64,000 bases of DNA from contig JADKIW010000001.1 in the NCBI GenBank assembly GCA_016721115.1, forward strand, positions 3,735,501 through 3,799,500, in the 5' to 3' direction. Positions 10,065 to 18,720 of this stretch are shown here, piece after piece; position 1 is the stretch's first letter; every line of letters begins with the position of its first letter. This stretch comes from Candidatus Defluviilinea proxima. Its GTDB lineage: Bacteria; Chloroflexota; Anaerolineae; Anaerolineales; Villigracilaceae. Below the pieces are notes generated by a model. The model worked only from the letters and a program-made list of their open reading frames with translations. It was not told the DNA's origin and did no database searches. Position numbers and translations under genes: made by a program.

Positions 10065-10850
10065 ATGGCTTATGTAATCGCAATGTCAAACGAAAAAGGC
10101 GGCGTAGCTAAAACAACATCCACGCTTTCGCTAGGTGCGGCGTTGGCCGAGCTGAACTATCGCGTGCTGTTAATCGACCTTGACCCACAGGCAAATCTTT
10201 CACTTGCCCTCGGGCTTGAGACCGAGGAGGTAAGTGTTACTTCCGCGAGCGTTTTGATCGAAAATGCCGCGATTAAAACGGGCATTCAAAAATCGGATAT
10301 CAAAAACCTTGATCTTATCCCGTCCAGTTTCAAGATCGAGGACGCTGAACAATTTTTGCCTATGCGGACGCATTACCTCATGACGCTTCGCGAGGCCCTT
10401 GCGGCTGAGAAGCTCCCCTACGACTATATCCTCCTCGATTGCCCTCCCGCACTCGGCGCGATCACCCTTAACGCACTTTCAGCGGCCGATCTACTTATCA
10501 TCCCTACGCAAGCGGAATATTTCTCAGCCTACGCATTAAGAAACATGATGGGCACCATTCGCCGTATCAGGCAGGAAGTAAATCCTGGCCTTGCCTATCG
10601 CATTCTTGTCACCCTGCTTGATCGCCGTAACCGCACACACCGCAACATCTTCGAACAACTACAAACCACATTTGGACAGGGTGTGTTTACGACCGTTATT
10701 GAAATTGATACCAAATTAAGAGAAAGCCCAATTGCCGGAGTGCCGATCACTCACTACAAGCCAGGAAGTCGCGGCTCACAACAATACCGTGTTCTTGCCC
10801 AGGAGTTAATTGAATATGCCAAAGAAGAAGCCAGTCGCCAAGCGGCTTAA
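10065..10850 (+). CDS. ParA/Soj-family ATPase
   Basis: A 261-aa P-loop ATPase of the ParA/MinD class, which bind DNA or membrane and position cargo in the cell. The deviant Walker A is KGGVAKTT at residues 11-18, with Ala where Gly is usual; the signature Lys11 and Lys16 are kept. Walker A' is LLIDLDPQAN and Walker B is YILLDCPPALG. The C-terminal part has the usual ParA pattern (LVTLLDRRNRTH). No ParB or parS is visible nearby. The gene sits between the GAF sensors and the hybrid kinase and overlaps the latter by 35 nt, so it more likely positions a signalling complex than a chromosome, as ParC/PpfA-type proteins do for chemosensory arrays (inference). GGTG lies before the ATG. Confidence 0.9.
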   Translation: MAYVIAMSNEKGGVAKTTSTLSLGAALAELNYRVLLIDLDPQANLSLALGLETEEVSVTSASVLIENAAIKTGIQKSDIKNLDLIPSSFKIEDAEQFLPMRTHYLMTLREALAAEKLPYDYILLDCPPALGAITLNALSAADLLIIPTQAEYFSAYALRNMMGTIRRIRQEVNPGLAYRILVTLLDRRNRTHRNIFEQLQTTFGQGVFTTVIEIDTKLRESPIAGVPITHYKPGSRGSQQYRVLAQELIEYAKEEASRQAA

Positions 10851-13800
10851 AAAGCTATTTAAAGGTATTGAGTACGAAGAACCAAACGCCGCGCAACCAG
10901 AAGGCGTCTCTAAAAACGCGCCTGTTGAAAACGTAAAATCTTCAACAGAAGCCCTGCCTACTGTTAGACGTGCACGTGCTTTGGAACCTGTGCAAACCAT
11001 GCAAGTAGATAAAGCGTTGGCACTGGCGTTTAAGACTGGCCCGGAAAATTGGGCTACCCTGCAAGTATTGGACGAAACACAAGAACGGGAATGGAGCGAG
11101 GAAGATCAGCTACTAGTACAGCAGGTTACCGATCAGCTTTCGCTCGCCCTTGAAAATGCACGCCTGTTTCAAGAAACACAACGCCGCGCCCAAGAAATGA
11201 CCGCGCTCGCTGAAGTAGGGCGCGAAATTTCTGCTACTCTTGATCTGAAAACTGTTCTCGAAAGAATCGCAGAGTATGCTATTAAACTTCTCAACGGCCT
11301 AACCGTTGCAGTGTACATTCCAGACGCAGAATCTAAAATGCTCACCCCCATTGCTGTGGTGGGGTTGGAAGCCGAAGAGGTGTTGAAAGATCCTCTTCAG
11401 GTCGGGACAGGCGTCATTGGCGCAGTTGCCAAAACAAAAACTGGCGAGATTGTCAATAACGTAAATTACGACAAACGTGCAATAACTGTTCAGGGCACAG
11501 CAGAAAATACACCCTATGAACACCTGATGGTAGCCCCAGTGCTGTTACAAGATCGCCTGACGGGTGTGCTCGCTATTTGGCGTGAAGGGGAAGGCACTGA
11601 TTTCAACCAAAATGAATTTGACTTCCTCTCAAGCCTTGCCCAACAAACCGCCATCGCCATCGAAAATGCACGTCTTTTCGAAGATGTCACCAGCAGTCAA
11701 AGCCAGCTCTCAGAAGCCTTACATATTGCACGCATCGGTTACTTTGAATTTGATCAAAATACCCAGATCATTACAGTAACGAACGAATTACTCGACCTCG
11801 TAGGGACAACACCGGAGAAAGAAGGCGGTTACCAGGTTCCTGTTGACTATATTCTCGGAAAGTTCGTTGTTCCTGAAGATCGCCACCTCTTAACCCAAGC
11901 AATCAACGATACCCTTAATGCCAAGGAAGGCGAAAAGGATATCAGTGTGGAAACCCGGTATCGAACTGTAGACGGTCGTATCATCTGGGTAAGTTCCACA
12001 TATAAAGCTGAACGTGACGCACAAGGCAACCCGATCAAGATCGTTGGGTCTTCGCAGGATATCACCGAACGCAAGATCAACGAACTGACACAGGCCGCCA
12101 TTACGCACATCTCTGAAAGTGCTCTTACATCAAAAACAGACAACGAGCTTTTCAAAACGGTTTACGATTCAATTCAGACCATTCTGCCTGCCAAAAACTT
12201 CTACATTGCGCTCTACAATCAAACAACCAACATGATTCATTTCCCATATCATGCTGATGAACATGATGATGATTGGGCTCCGCGCAAACTCGGTAGAGGG
12301 TTAACCGGTTATGTTATTCGATCAGGCAAAGCCCTGCGGACTACGCCAGAAATTTATTCCGACCTTGAGGCCTCAGGTGAGATCATTGCCGATGGCACTC
12401 CCAGCGTGGATTGGCTTGGCGTTCCGCTAAAAAGCGAAGGCGTTGTTCGCGGCGTGATGGCAATACAAGTCTACGACCAGGCTGTACGCATTACAGACCG
12501 TCACCAGGAGATCCTTTCGATCTTGAGCGGTCAAGCAATGGCTGCATTAGAACGTCTACAAGCCAGAGAGACGCTGGAAAGACGTAACACGTACCTTGCG
12601 GCTTCGGCTGAGATCGGTCGTCTCGTTACCTCCACACTCGACCTAAACACGATCTTCACACGGACCGTCAACCTGATTAATGACCGATTTGGTTTTTACT
12701 TCGCTTCGATCTATGAAATCGATGAAGATGGTTTCCATGCCATCCTTCGTGAAGGAACTGGCGGCGCTGGCGAGACAATGAAGATCCAGAAATACCGGGT
12801 ATCTGTCGGGACACAAAGTGTTATCGGCAAAGCAACAGATACAGGCGAGACTGTCATCGTCAACAACGTGTACGATGAACAAATGCATCAGCCCAACCCG
12901 TTATTGTTAGATACGCAATCAGAGATCGCCATCCCATTGAAAGTCGGTGGAAAGATCCTCGGCGTGATCGATATTCAGTCGAAAACCGCACAAGCCTTTA
13001 CCGCAGATGACATCGCAGTGTTGCAATCATTGGCAGATCAGGTTGCTGTTGCAATCAACAACGCTAAGCTCTACGATGAATCACAGGAACTCATCAAAAC
13101 ACTCAAGGAAGTGGATCAACTCAAGAGTCAGTTCCTTGCGAACATGAGTCATGAACTGCGAACCCCTTTGAACTCCATCATCGGTTTCTCGCGCGTTATC
13201 TTAAAAGGCATCGATGGCCCTGTCACCGAAATGCAGGGACAGGATCTGACAGCCATCTACAATTCAGGTCAACACCTGCTCGGCCTCATCAACGACATCC
13301 TCGACCTGGCCCGCATCGAAGCTGGCAAGATGGAACTCAACTTCGAGGAAGTACATCTCTCCGAAATGATCCACAGCGTGTTTTCCACTGCGAAGGGTCT
13401 TGTCAAGGAGAAGCCGGTTCAGTTGTTGGAAAAGGTTCCGCCGGATATGCCAACCATCCGCGGCGATACGATGCGCGTTCGCCAGGTTATGATCAACCTG
13501 ATCTCGAACGCATCCAAGTTCACCGATGAGGGTTCGATCACGATCCAAACCGAAGTGCAAAAGGGCCCCAATGGAAAGTTGGAAGCTCTCATCAACGTAA
13601 TAGATACGGGCCCAGGCATTTCACAGGAAGGGCAGGAAAAACTCTTCAAGGCCTTCTCACAAGTGGACGGTTCGGCCACTCGTAAATCCGGCGGTTCAGG
13701 CCTTGGACTTTCGATCTGCGCCAACCTCGTACAGTTACATGGCGGCCGCATCGGTGTTCACAGTGAAGAAGGCAAAGGCTCTACATTCTGGTTCACCGTT

Positions 13801-14580
13801 CCACTCTTCAAACAACCCGCAGAAGAGATTCCGCAGGACAAGAAAGTTGTCCTTGCCATCGACGATGACCCGCAAGTGATCAGTTTATACGAACGCTATC
13901 TCAACCCACAGGGATATTATGTAGTGCCACTTACACAACCGGCAAAAGCAAAGGAACGCATTAAGGAACTCAAGCCGTTTGCTGTTACCCTTGACATCAT
14001 GATGCCGAACATAGATGGCTGGACCGTGCTGACCGAACTCAAGTCTGATCCAGAAACACGTGATGTTCCCATCATCATCTGTTCCATTGTTGAACAAACG
14101 GATAAAGGTTTCAACCTCGGTGCGGCTGATTATCTCGTCAAACCGATCCTTGAGGAAGAAATTGTCCACGCTTTGGACCGTATCAATAAACATGGAGATA
14201 TTCACGAAGTGCTGGTCATCGATGATGACCCGAACGATCTACGCCTGATCGAGAAACTTCTAAATCAGGATGGAAAATATAAGACCACACTTGCCGAAGG
14301 TGGACGCAAAGGCTGGGAACTTATCAATACCCACGCGCCCGATGCGATCATCCTGGATATCTTCATGCCCGAAATGGATGGATTCACCATATTGGAAAAA
14401 CTGCGCGAGGACCCAACACTGCGCGACATCCCAGTTTTAGTGGTAAGTGGCGGCGGCCTGACCAATGAACAACAAAAGCAACTTGCCGATTATGGGCAAA
14501 GGCTGATCGCCAAAGGTTCGCTCAAAGAGAATGACCTGATCTCAAGTATCGAGAGCGCACTTAGACGTATCGGCGACTGA
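10816..14580 (+). CDS. GAF/PAS hybrid histidine kinase with two receiver domains
   Basis: Soluble hybrid kinase, 1254 aa. A low-complexity N-terminus (1-60) precedes a GAF tail fragment (about 60-125), GAF (about 130-300), PAS with PAC (about 305-425), GAF (about 430-585), GAF (about 590-760), HisKA with the H-box MSHELRTPLNSIIGF (His about residue 779), HATPase (about 885-1000, with N, G1 and G2 boxes) and two receivers with candidate aspartates in TLDIMMPN (about 1060) and ILDIFMPE (about 1180). No membrane helix, so its inputs probably come from the five membrane sensors. ATG 10816 is preferred over TTG 10810 because AGGAG lies 10 nt upstream of it. The gene overlaps the ParA gene by 35 nt. 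The N-terminal GAF remnant resembles the ends of the sensor proteins. Confidence 0.92.
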   Translation: MPKKKPVAKRLKKLFKGIEYEEPNAAQPEGVSKNAPVENVKSSTEALPTVRRARALEPVQTMQVDKALALAFKTGPENWATLQVLDETQEREWSEEDQLLVQQVTDQLSLALENARLFQETQRRAQEMTALAEVGREISATLDLKTVLERIAEYAIKLLNGLTVAVYIPDAESKMLTPIAVVGLEAEEVLKDPLQVGTGVIGAVAKTKTGEIVNNVNYDKRAITVQGTAENTPYEHLMVAPVLLQDRLTGVLAIWREGEGTDFNQNEFDFLSSLAQQTAIAIENARLFEDVTSSQSQLSEALHIARIGYFEFDQNTQIITVTNELLDLVGTTPEKEGGYQVPVDYILGKFVVPEDRHLLTQAINDTLNAKEGEKDISVETRYRTVDGRIIWVSSTYKAERDAQGNPIKIVGSSQDITERKINELTQAAITHISESALTSKTDNELFKTVYDSIQTILPAKNFYIALYNQTTNMIHFPYHADEHDDDWAPRKLGRGLTGYVIRSGKALRTTPEIYSDLEASGEIIADGTPSVDWLGVPLKSEGVVRGVMAIQVYDQAVRITDRHQEILSILSGQAMAALERLQARETLERRNTYLAASAEIGRLVTSTLDLNTIFTRTVNLINDRFGFYFASIYEIDEDGFHAILREGTGGAGETMKIQKYRVSVGTQSVIGKATDTGETVIVNNVYDEQMHQPNPLLLDTQSEIAIPLKVGGKILGVIDIQSKTAQAFTADDIAVLQSLADQVAVAINNAKLYDESQELIKTLKEVDQLKSQFLANMSHELRTPLNSIIGFSRVILKGIDGPVTEMQGQDLTAIYNSGQHLLGLINDILDLARIEAGKMELNFEEVHLSEMIHSVFSTAKGLVKEKPVQLLEKVPPDMPTIRGDTMRVRQVMINLISNASKFTDEGSITIQTEVQKGPNGKLEALINVIDTGPGISQEGQEKLFKAFSQVDGSATRKSGGSGLGLSICANLVQLHGGRIGVHSEEGKGSTFWFTVPLFKQPAEEIPQDKKVVLAIDDDPQVISLYERYLNPQGYYVVPLTQPAKAKERIKELKPFAVTLDIMMPNIDGWTVLTELKSDPETRDVPIIICSIVEQTDKGFNLGAADYLVKPILEEEIVHALDRINKHGDIHEVLVIDDDPNDLRLIEKLLNQDGKYKTTLAEGGRKGWELINTHAPDAIILDIFMPEMDGFTILEKLREDPTLRDIPVLVVSGGGLTNEQQKQLADYGQRLIAKGSLKENDLISSIESALRRIGD

Positions 14581-14616
14581 GCCAAAAACACCTTACATCA
14601 TGGAAATGAAAATAGA

Positions 14617-16293
14617 ATGTCATTCGTAATTCGTTGTCTCGATTGCGGCCATGCCGCTTCTTTCATGCCCAACTCAATGCACTGCCCCAAGTGCAATAGT
14701 CAGTGGCGTGAAGCTGAATATGATATGGAAGAGGTCAGCAAGACTTTTCCATCACAACTCAAGAACCGGGAGTTCGGTTTGTGGCGCTACAAGGAGCTTC
14801 TCCCGATTCACAACCCCAACCCAAGCTTAAGGCTTGGCGAAGGTGGTACCCCTCTCATCAAAGCCGCAAACCTTGGCATGATGCTCGGTCTCACCAATCT
14901 TTACATCAAAGATGAGCGTCAGGGACCCACCTCCTCATTCAAGGATAGGCAGGCCGCTCTTACGATTGCCGCACTCAAAGAAGGTGGTGTGACCGAAATG
15001 GTCGCCGCATCCACAGGGAATGTAGCCATCTCGCTTTCGGCATATGCGGCTCGGGCGGGAATCAAGCTTTGGGCTTTCGTCACCAGCCTTGTTCCCGGGG
15101 TAAAGATGCGCGAGATCGCTTTGTACGGGAGTCAGGTGATTAAGATCACTGGGTCCTACGATCAAGCAAAGCTTATGGCGGCAGAGTTCGCACGTCAACG
15201 CGGTTTGTATCAGGATATGGGCGCACGCACGGTCACAGCGGTGGAGGCCATGAAGACCATCGCGTATGAGATCGCTGAGCAATTGACATTCCAAAACGGT
15301 GCACCAACTGGTTCAACCGAAGAGAAACCCAAATGGCAGACACCAGATTGGTACGTGCAAGCGATTAGTGGCGGCATGGGGCCGCTCGGCGTCTACAAAG
15401 GCTTCCGTGAGTTGAAGGCACTTGGAATGATAGACCGCATTCCTGCTATTGTGCCGATTCAAGTGGAAGGCTGTGCGCCCATGGTGGAAAGCTGGAAGAA
15501 GGGGCTTGAAAAAGCTGAGCCTGTTCTTTCACCCAAGACCCGCATTGAAACATTGGCAACCGGTGACCCTGGCCGTACTTACACCATGTTACGCAAACAG
15601 GTCAACGAAACTGGCGGTGTGTTCGAAAGTGTATCGGATGAAGATGCGTTCCGAGCCATGCATGTACTTGCCAAAATGGAAGGGATCTCTGCAGAACCGG
15701 CCGCCGGTGTGGCATTTGCAGGGCTCTTCAAGTTGGTGCGCGCTGGTATTATCAAACCGAACGATACGGTCATTGTTAACTGCACAGGTCATACACTTCC
15801 AGCAGAACAATATCTCTTCGGCGAAGGCTGGACGCGCGATGTGGACCTGCGCCTCAAACCAACAGAGACAGAGACTCCACAAGAAGGTTTACTCTCAGCC
15901 CTCAACAATGTGACACCGAACCGCTTCTCTCGCGTAGCGGTAGTTGATGACACCGCCGAGGCACGTCGTCTCATCCGACGTATTCTCCAATCACAAGGTG
16001 ATTTTGAAATATTCGAAGCAACGAACGGACGCGAAGCCATTGAACTGGTGACCCGTGAATTACCCGACCTCGTGATCCTTGACCTGATGATGCCAGAATT
16101 GGATGGCTTTGGGGTGATGGATATCCTCCGAAGTAACCCGGAGACTGCCACCATTCCGGTCATTGTAGCCACGGCCAAAGAATTGACCGTGGACGAGAAG
16201 AGTCGCTTACAAGGACAGATCCAATCGTTGATGTTGAAGGGCGATTTCCTGAATGACGAATTTTTGGAAGAAGTCCGTTCGCTGATAAAATAA
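14617..16293 (+). CDS. Threonine synthase-like PLP enzyme fused to a C-terminal receiver domain
   Basis: A 558-aa two-part protein. Residues 1-420 match PLP-dependent threonine synthases: an N-terminal zinc-ribbon-like pair of Cys motifs (CLDCG and CPKC), the PLP lysine in SSFKDR (Lys109), a glycine-rich phosphate loop (ASTGN) and GGMGPLGVYKG. Threonine synthase converts O-phosphohomoserine to threonine. Residues about 435-558 form a complete CheY-like receiver: acidic pair VVDD, phospho-acceptor Asp489 in LDLMMPE, a Thr in VIVATAKE and a Lys near SLMLKGD. No stop or frameshift separates the halves. The gene starts 36 nt after the hybrid kinase, making that kinase the obvious phosphodonor (inference). 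A degenerate PLP enzyme serving only as a ligand sensor is possible, though the catalytic residues look intact. Confidence 0.9.
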   Translation: MSFVIRCLDCGHAASFMPNSMHCPKCNSQWREAEYDMEEVSKTFPSQLKNREFGLWRYKELLPIHNPNPSLRLGEGGTPLIKAANLGMMLGLTNLYIKDERQGPTSSFKDRQAALTIAALKEGGVTEMVAASTGNVAISLSAYAARAGIKLWAFVTSLVPGVKMREIALYGSQVIKITGSYDQAKLMAAEFARQRGLYQDMGARTVTAVEAMKTIAYEIAEQLTFQNGAPTGSTEEKPKWQTPDWYVQAISGGMGPLGVYKGFRELKALGMIDRIPAIVPIQVEGCAPMVESWKKGLEKAEPVLSPKTRIETLATGDPGRTYTMLRKQVNETGGVFESVSDEDAFRAMHVLAKMEGISAEPAAGVAFAGLFKLVRAGIIKPNDTVIVNCTGHTLPAEQYLFGEGWTRDVDLRLKPTETETPQEGLLSALNNVTPNRFSRVAVVDDTAEARRLIRRILQSQGDFEIFEATNGREAIELVTRELPDLVILDLMMPELDGFGVMDILRSNPETATIPVIVATAKELTVDEKSRLQGQIQSLMLKGDFLNDEFLEEVRSLIK

Positions 16294-16321
16294 AGGGTGT
16301 AACTACAGGCAATGTTCTTAT

Positions 16322-16352
16322 CAGCGACGGGCGGAAGGTCTGCCCGTCGCTG
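16322..16352 (+). terminator. GC-rich hairpin after the PLP-receiver gene
   Basis: An 11-bp perfect inverted repeat (CAGCGACGGGC / GCCCGTCGCTG) with a 9-nt loop, 28 nt after the stop codon. Only a weak T-rich stretch (CATTTGAAA) follows, so it may be a weak terminator or attenuator before the EamA gene. Confidence 0.5.
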
Positions 16353-16374
16353 CATTTGAAAGCCGGATAAAAAG

Positions 16375-17319
16375 GTGACAACAAAAAAACGAAGCCAAGG
16401 AATTAGAGCCGCACTGCTCTCTGCTTTATTTTTAGGCCTTGCGCCTGTATTTGGTAAAGCCGCAATGGTACCGGGAAACTTCTCCCCCTATGCGGTAGTA
16501 GCTTTACGTACCGGTTTGGCAGCGCTTCTCCTTGTTCTCATCATGGCGGTTTTCAAAAGGCAATTCCTGTATATCTATCCTGCTGGTTTACTGGGATGTA
16601 TCATGGCGGGGGTACTCAATGGGACAGGCTCTATTTTCTACTACGTGGGTCTTAGCAAACTAAATGCCAGTATTGCTCAAATGCTCTACGCGCTGTATCC
16701 ATTTTTCGTAGCCTTCTGGCTGCAATTGGATGGTCAACCTCCCTCGAAGTTAACCATTATCAGGATCGTCGTCGCAGGGTTCTCAGCCTTCTTACTCACC
16801 AAAGTGGAAGCAGGTAATATAGACCTTTTGGGTGTGGCGTTTATGTTGATATCCGCCCTGCTTTATGCTTTGCACTTGCCTGTTAATCAACGTGTATTGT
16901 TTGACGTCCCTGCGCCAACAGTTACCGTATACACATTGCTCGCCATGAGTGCAATAGTGATCCCCGCCTATTTAATTTTTGATCGGACACTCCCTCCATC
17001 GAACGCATCCTGGCTTCCCGTCATTGGCCTAACCGCAGTGACCTTTTTCTCAAGATTGACATTGTTCCTCGGAATAAAGAACATCGGCGGCATGCAGACC
17101 GCCATCCTTGGCCTCGGTGAATTACTCGTCGCCATCCTGTTCAGCCATCTTATCCTCCGCGAAACGCTGACCAATTATCAATGGGCCGGCACAGCAGGCC
17201 TGGGCATCAGTCTGTTACTCGTCTGGTTCGAAAAACCTCCAACCCATCCGCTTCACACAAAGGGACTGCTAAGCTGGCTCCAACCTCCCGATTTCCCTGC
17301 AGATTTTTATAAACACTGA
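16375..17319 (+). CDS. EamA/DMT-family transporter
   Basis: A 314-aa membrane protein with about ten hydrophobic helices arranged as two repeated five-helix halves, typical of the drug/metabolite transporter (EamA, 10-TMS) family, whose members often export amino acids or metabolites. The GTG start at 16375 (MTTKKRSQG) is taken because the reading frame opens there and GGATAAAAAG lies just upstream. It follows the threonine synthase-like gene; export of threonine or homoserine would fit that position (RhtA belongs to this family), but this is inference. The substrate cannot be read from the sequence. Confidence 0.85.
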   Translation: MTTKKRSQGIRAALLSALFLGLAPVFGKAAMVPGNFSPYAVVALRTGLAALLLVLIMAVFKRQFLYIYPAGLLGCIMAGVLNGTGSIFYYVGLSKLNASIAQMLYALYPFFVAFWLQLDGQPPSKLTIIRIVVAGFSAFLLTKVEAGNIDLLGVAFMLISALLYALHLPVNQRVLFDVPAPTVTVYTLLAMSAIVIPAYLIFDRTLPPSNASWLPVIGLTAVTFFSRLTLFLGIKNIGGMQTAILGLGELLVAILFSHLILRETLTNYQWAGTAGLGISLLLVWFEKPPTHPLHTKGLLSWLQPPDFPADFYKH

Positions 17320-17328
17320 GCAAAAAAT

Positions 17329-17679
17329 ATGACAATAATATATATTGGAAATATAGTCTGTTACACATTTGCCGTATCAGGCATAATATTATTTGTCTTG
17401 GGAGTTGCCGCTGAATTTAGACAATACGTTTTATTATTACCTAAACAAAAAGACGGAAAGAAGTATTTCTATTTATGCGTTCTTCATGTAAGTATTTCTA
17501 TCTTTGTATATTTAATAATTAAAAACGGGCAATTGTTTAGTGCAGCATATTCAGCAATTAACGTTTTGATCATTTCAATATTATTGTTAAACTTCCAATA
17601 TTTTGTGAGGAGAAAAACCAACAGTCTCCTAAAAGAATTAAATACCAGACAAAAAAGTAACATACAGAAACTAGACTGA
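17329..17679 (+). CDS. Small AT-rich membrane protein of unknown function
   Basis: A 116-aa protein with about three hydrophobic helices (residues 5-27, 46-66 and 70-90) and a basic C-terminus ending in KSNIQKLD. I do not recognise a family. Base composition is clearly more AT-rich than the flanking genes, suggesting recent acquisition or a relaxed, fast-evolving gene. It starts 9 nt after the EamA gene and could be read from the same transcript. No strong ribosome site is visible. Confidence 0.55.
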   Translation: MTIIYIGNIVCYTFAVSGIILFVLGVAAEFRQYVLLLPKQKDGKKYFYLCVLHVSISIFVYLIIKNGQLFSAAYSAINVLIISILLLNFQYFVRRKTNSLLKELNTRQKSNIQKLD

Positions 17680-17691
17680 CCTTGATGGGGA

Positions 17692-17764
17692 AGCCCGTTG
17701 ACTTTTACTTCCCTTGCTCGTACAAATATCCCGTCCCTCGTATGCTCACGATGCTCTCTGAAAG
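17692..17764 (-). pseudogene. Relic of the 3' end of a response-regulator gene
   Basis: These bases match the 3' end of the response-regulator gene at 18721 (bases 18709-18781) with, by eye, eight mismatches and one gap. Read on the minus strand they still encode ESIVSIRGTGYLYEQGK followed by a TAA stop, against ESIVSVRGTGYLYEQEK in the intact gene. The rest of the gene is missing. The two copies are direct repeats flanking the HEAT-repeat gene, either because a paralogue was lost or because an element inserted and duplicated the gene end. Confidence 0.75.
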
Positions 17765-17876
17765 TGACCACACAGTAGTAAAATCCAAGCGCACATTAGC
17801 AGTCTCGGCCTCCCGCGGACAACTGCCCCCTTCGCCGCTGACATTCTGGAAGAAATGACGGAAGGAGGATTATCTT

Positions 17877-18404
17877 GTGACATTATCGGAAGCAGAAAAA
17901 ACAATTATGGATATTCTCGATGACCTGCAAAACCTAGTAGGAAATCGATATGAAACCGTCTTGAGACTGAGACGGGCAGATCAAAACGTTGTGGTTGAGT
18001 TAGCCAAGCGCCTGCTTGAAGATGTTGACTCTGTCAAAAGAGAACAAGGGATTAAAAGTTTAATGTTGACTGATAATGAAAAAAATTTGGAAATCGTCCT
18101 GCCTATGCTCAACGACTCCAACTCTGAAGTTCGCCGCATCGCTATGTTTTATATAATAAGAAGCGAAAAATTTCTTGAGAACATCGAGGTCATAAACAGG
18201 GTAATCAAATCCTTGCGTGAGGATCCACGAGTTGAAGTACGAGCGGAGGCTGCAGAGGGGTTGAGATATTGCAAAACAACTCCTGAGGTGATTTCGGCCC
18301 TGGAATATGTAAGTATGCACGACTATGAATATGATGACGATGGTTATAGTGCTGGTAGTGTTGCGACTGCCTCTCTACAATGGATAAAAGAGAACGGTTC
18401 TTAG
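17877..18404 (+). CDS. HEAT-repeat protein
   Basis: A 175-aa soluble, helical protein. Residues about 40-150 contain repeated helix pairs of the HEAT type (for example NSEVRRIAMFYIIRS and DPRVEVRAEAAEGLRYC), a protein-protein interaction scaffold. Start is GTG 17877, supported by a strong GGAAGGAGG about 8 nt upstream. The gene stands alone, is followed by a good terminator and is flanked by the two response-regulator end copies. No enzymatic motif, so the role is unknown. The C-terminus is acidic (YEYDDDGY). Confidence 0.75.
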   Translation: MTLSEAEKTIMDILDDLQNLVGNRYETVLRLRRADQNVVVELAKRLLEDVDSVKREQGIKSLMLTDNEKNLEIVLPMLNDSNSEVRRIAMFYIIRSEKFLENIEVINRVIKSLREDPRVEVRAEAAEGLRYCKTTPEVISALEYVSMHDYEYDDDGYSAGSVATASLQWIKENGS

Positions 18405-18461
18405 TATGTCGTGGACGAAGTTTAGTCGGTCTCTGAACGCACCGAGTCGGCTTCGACTGTT

Positions 18462-18502
18462 AATCAAAAGGCTTACGATTGTGAGTCTTTTGATTTTTTA
18501 TT
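18462..18502 (+). terminator. Rho-independent terminator of the HEAT-repeat gene
   Basis: AATCAAAAGGCTTAC pairs with GTGAGTCTTTTGATT (two imperfect positions, 4-nt loop) and is followed by TTTTTATTATT. It lies 58 nt after the stop of the HEAT gene. Confidence 0.85.
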
Positions 18503-18504
18503 AT

Positions 18505-18680
18505 TGAATCGGGATTTGCATGACAGAGGCCACCCTGAGCCTGTTGATGGGAGATATATAATCTCACCGTTGACGAAGCGCACAGGTACTACGTCGGCGA
18601 CGGTCAATGACTGATGCATAATGCCAATTTTTTAGTTGTCGGCGAGGGTCTCTACCACCGCAATGCAAGTATCTTTGTCC
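18505..18680. other. Intergenic stretch without a supported gene
   Basis: About 175 bases between two terminators. On the minus strand one frame reads open for about 45 codons after an internal stop (IGIMHQSLTVADVVPVRFVN), which may be a decayed gene fragment, but there is no ribosome site or recognisable motif. Confidence 0.4.
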
Positions 18681-18716
18681 ACAAAAACGGGCTGACCTAT
18701 TTCAGGTCAGCCCGTT
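18681..18716 (-). terminator. Terminator of the minus-strand two-component operon
   Basis: A perfect 13-bp stem (AACGGGCTGACCT / AGGTCAGCCCGTT) with a 5-nt loop. On the minus strand it is followed by TTTTTGT. It begins 5 nt beyond the stop of the response-regulator gene. Confidence 0.88.
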
Positions 18717-18720
18717 GACA

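Noticed and set aside
15789..16355. A 188-residue open frame on the minus strand opposite the PLP-receiver gene
   Set aside because: It is antisense to a strongly supported gene, Ser/Arg-rich in the way shadow frames are, and has no motif or ribosome site.
18505..18640. Possible minus-strand gene remnant (IGIMHQSLTVADVVPVRF)
   Set aside because: The frame is short, interrupted by a stop and lacks a start signal; I could not connect it to a family.
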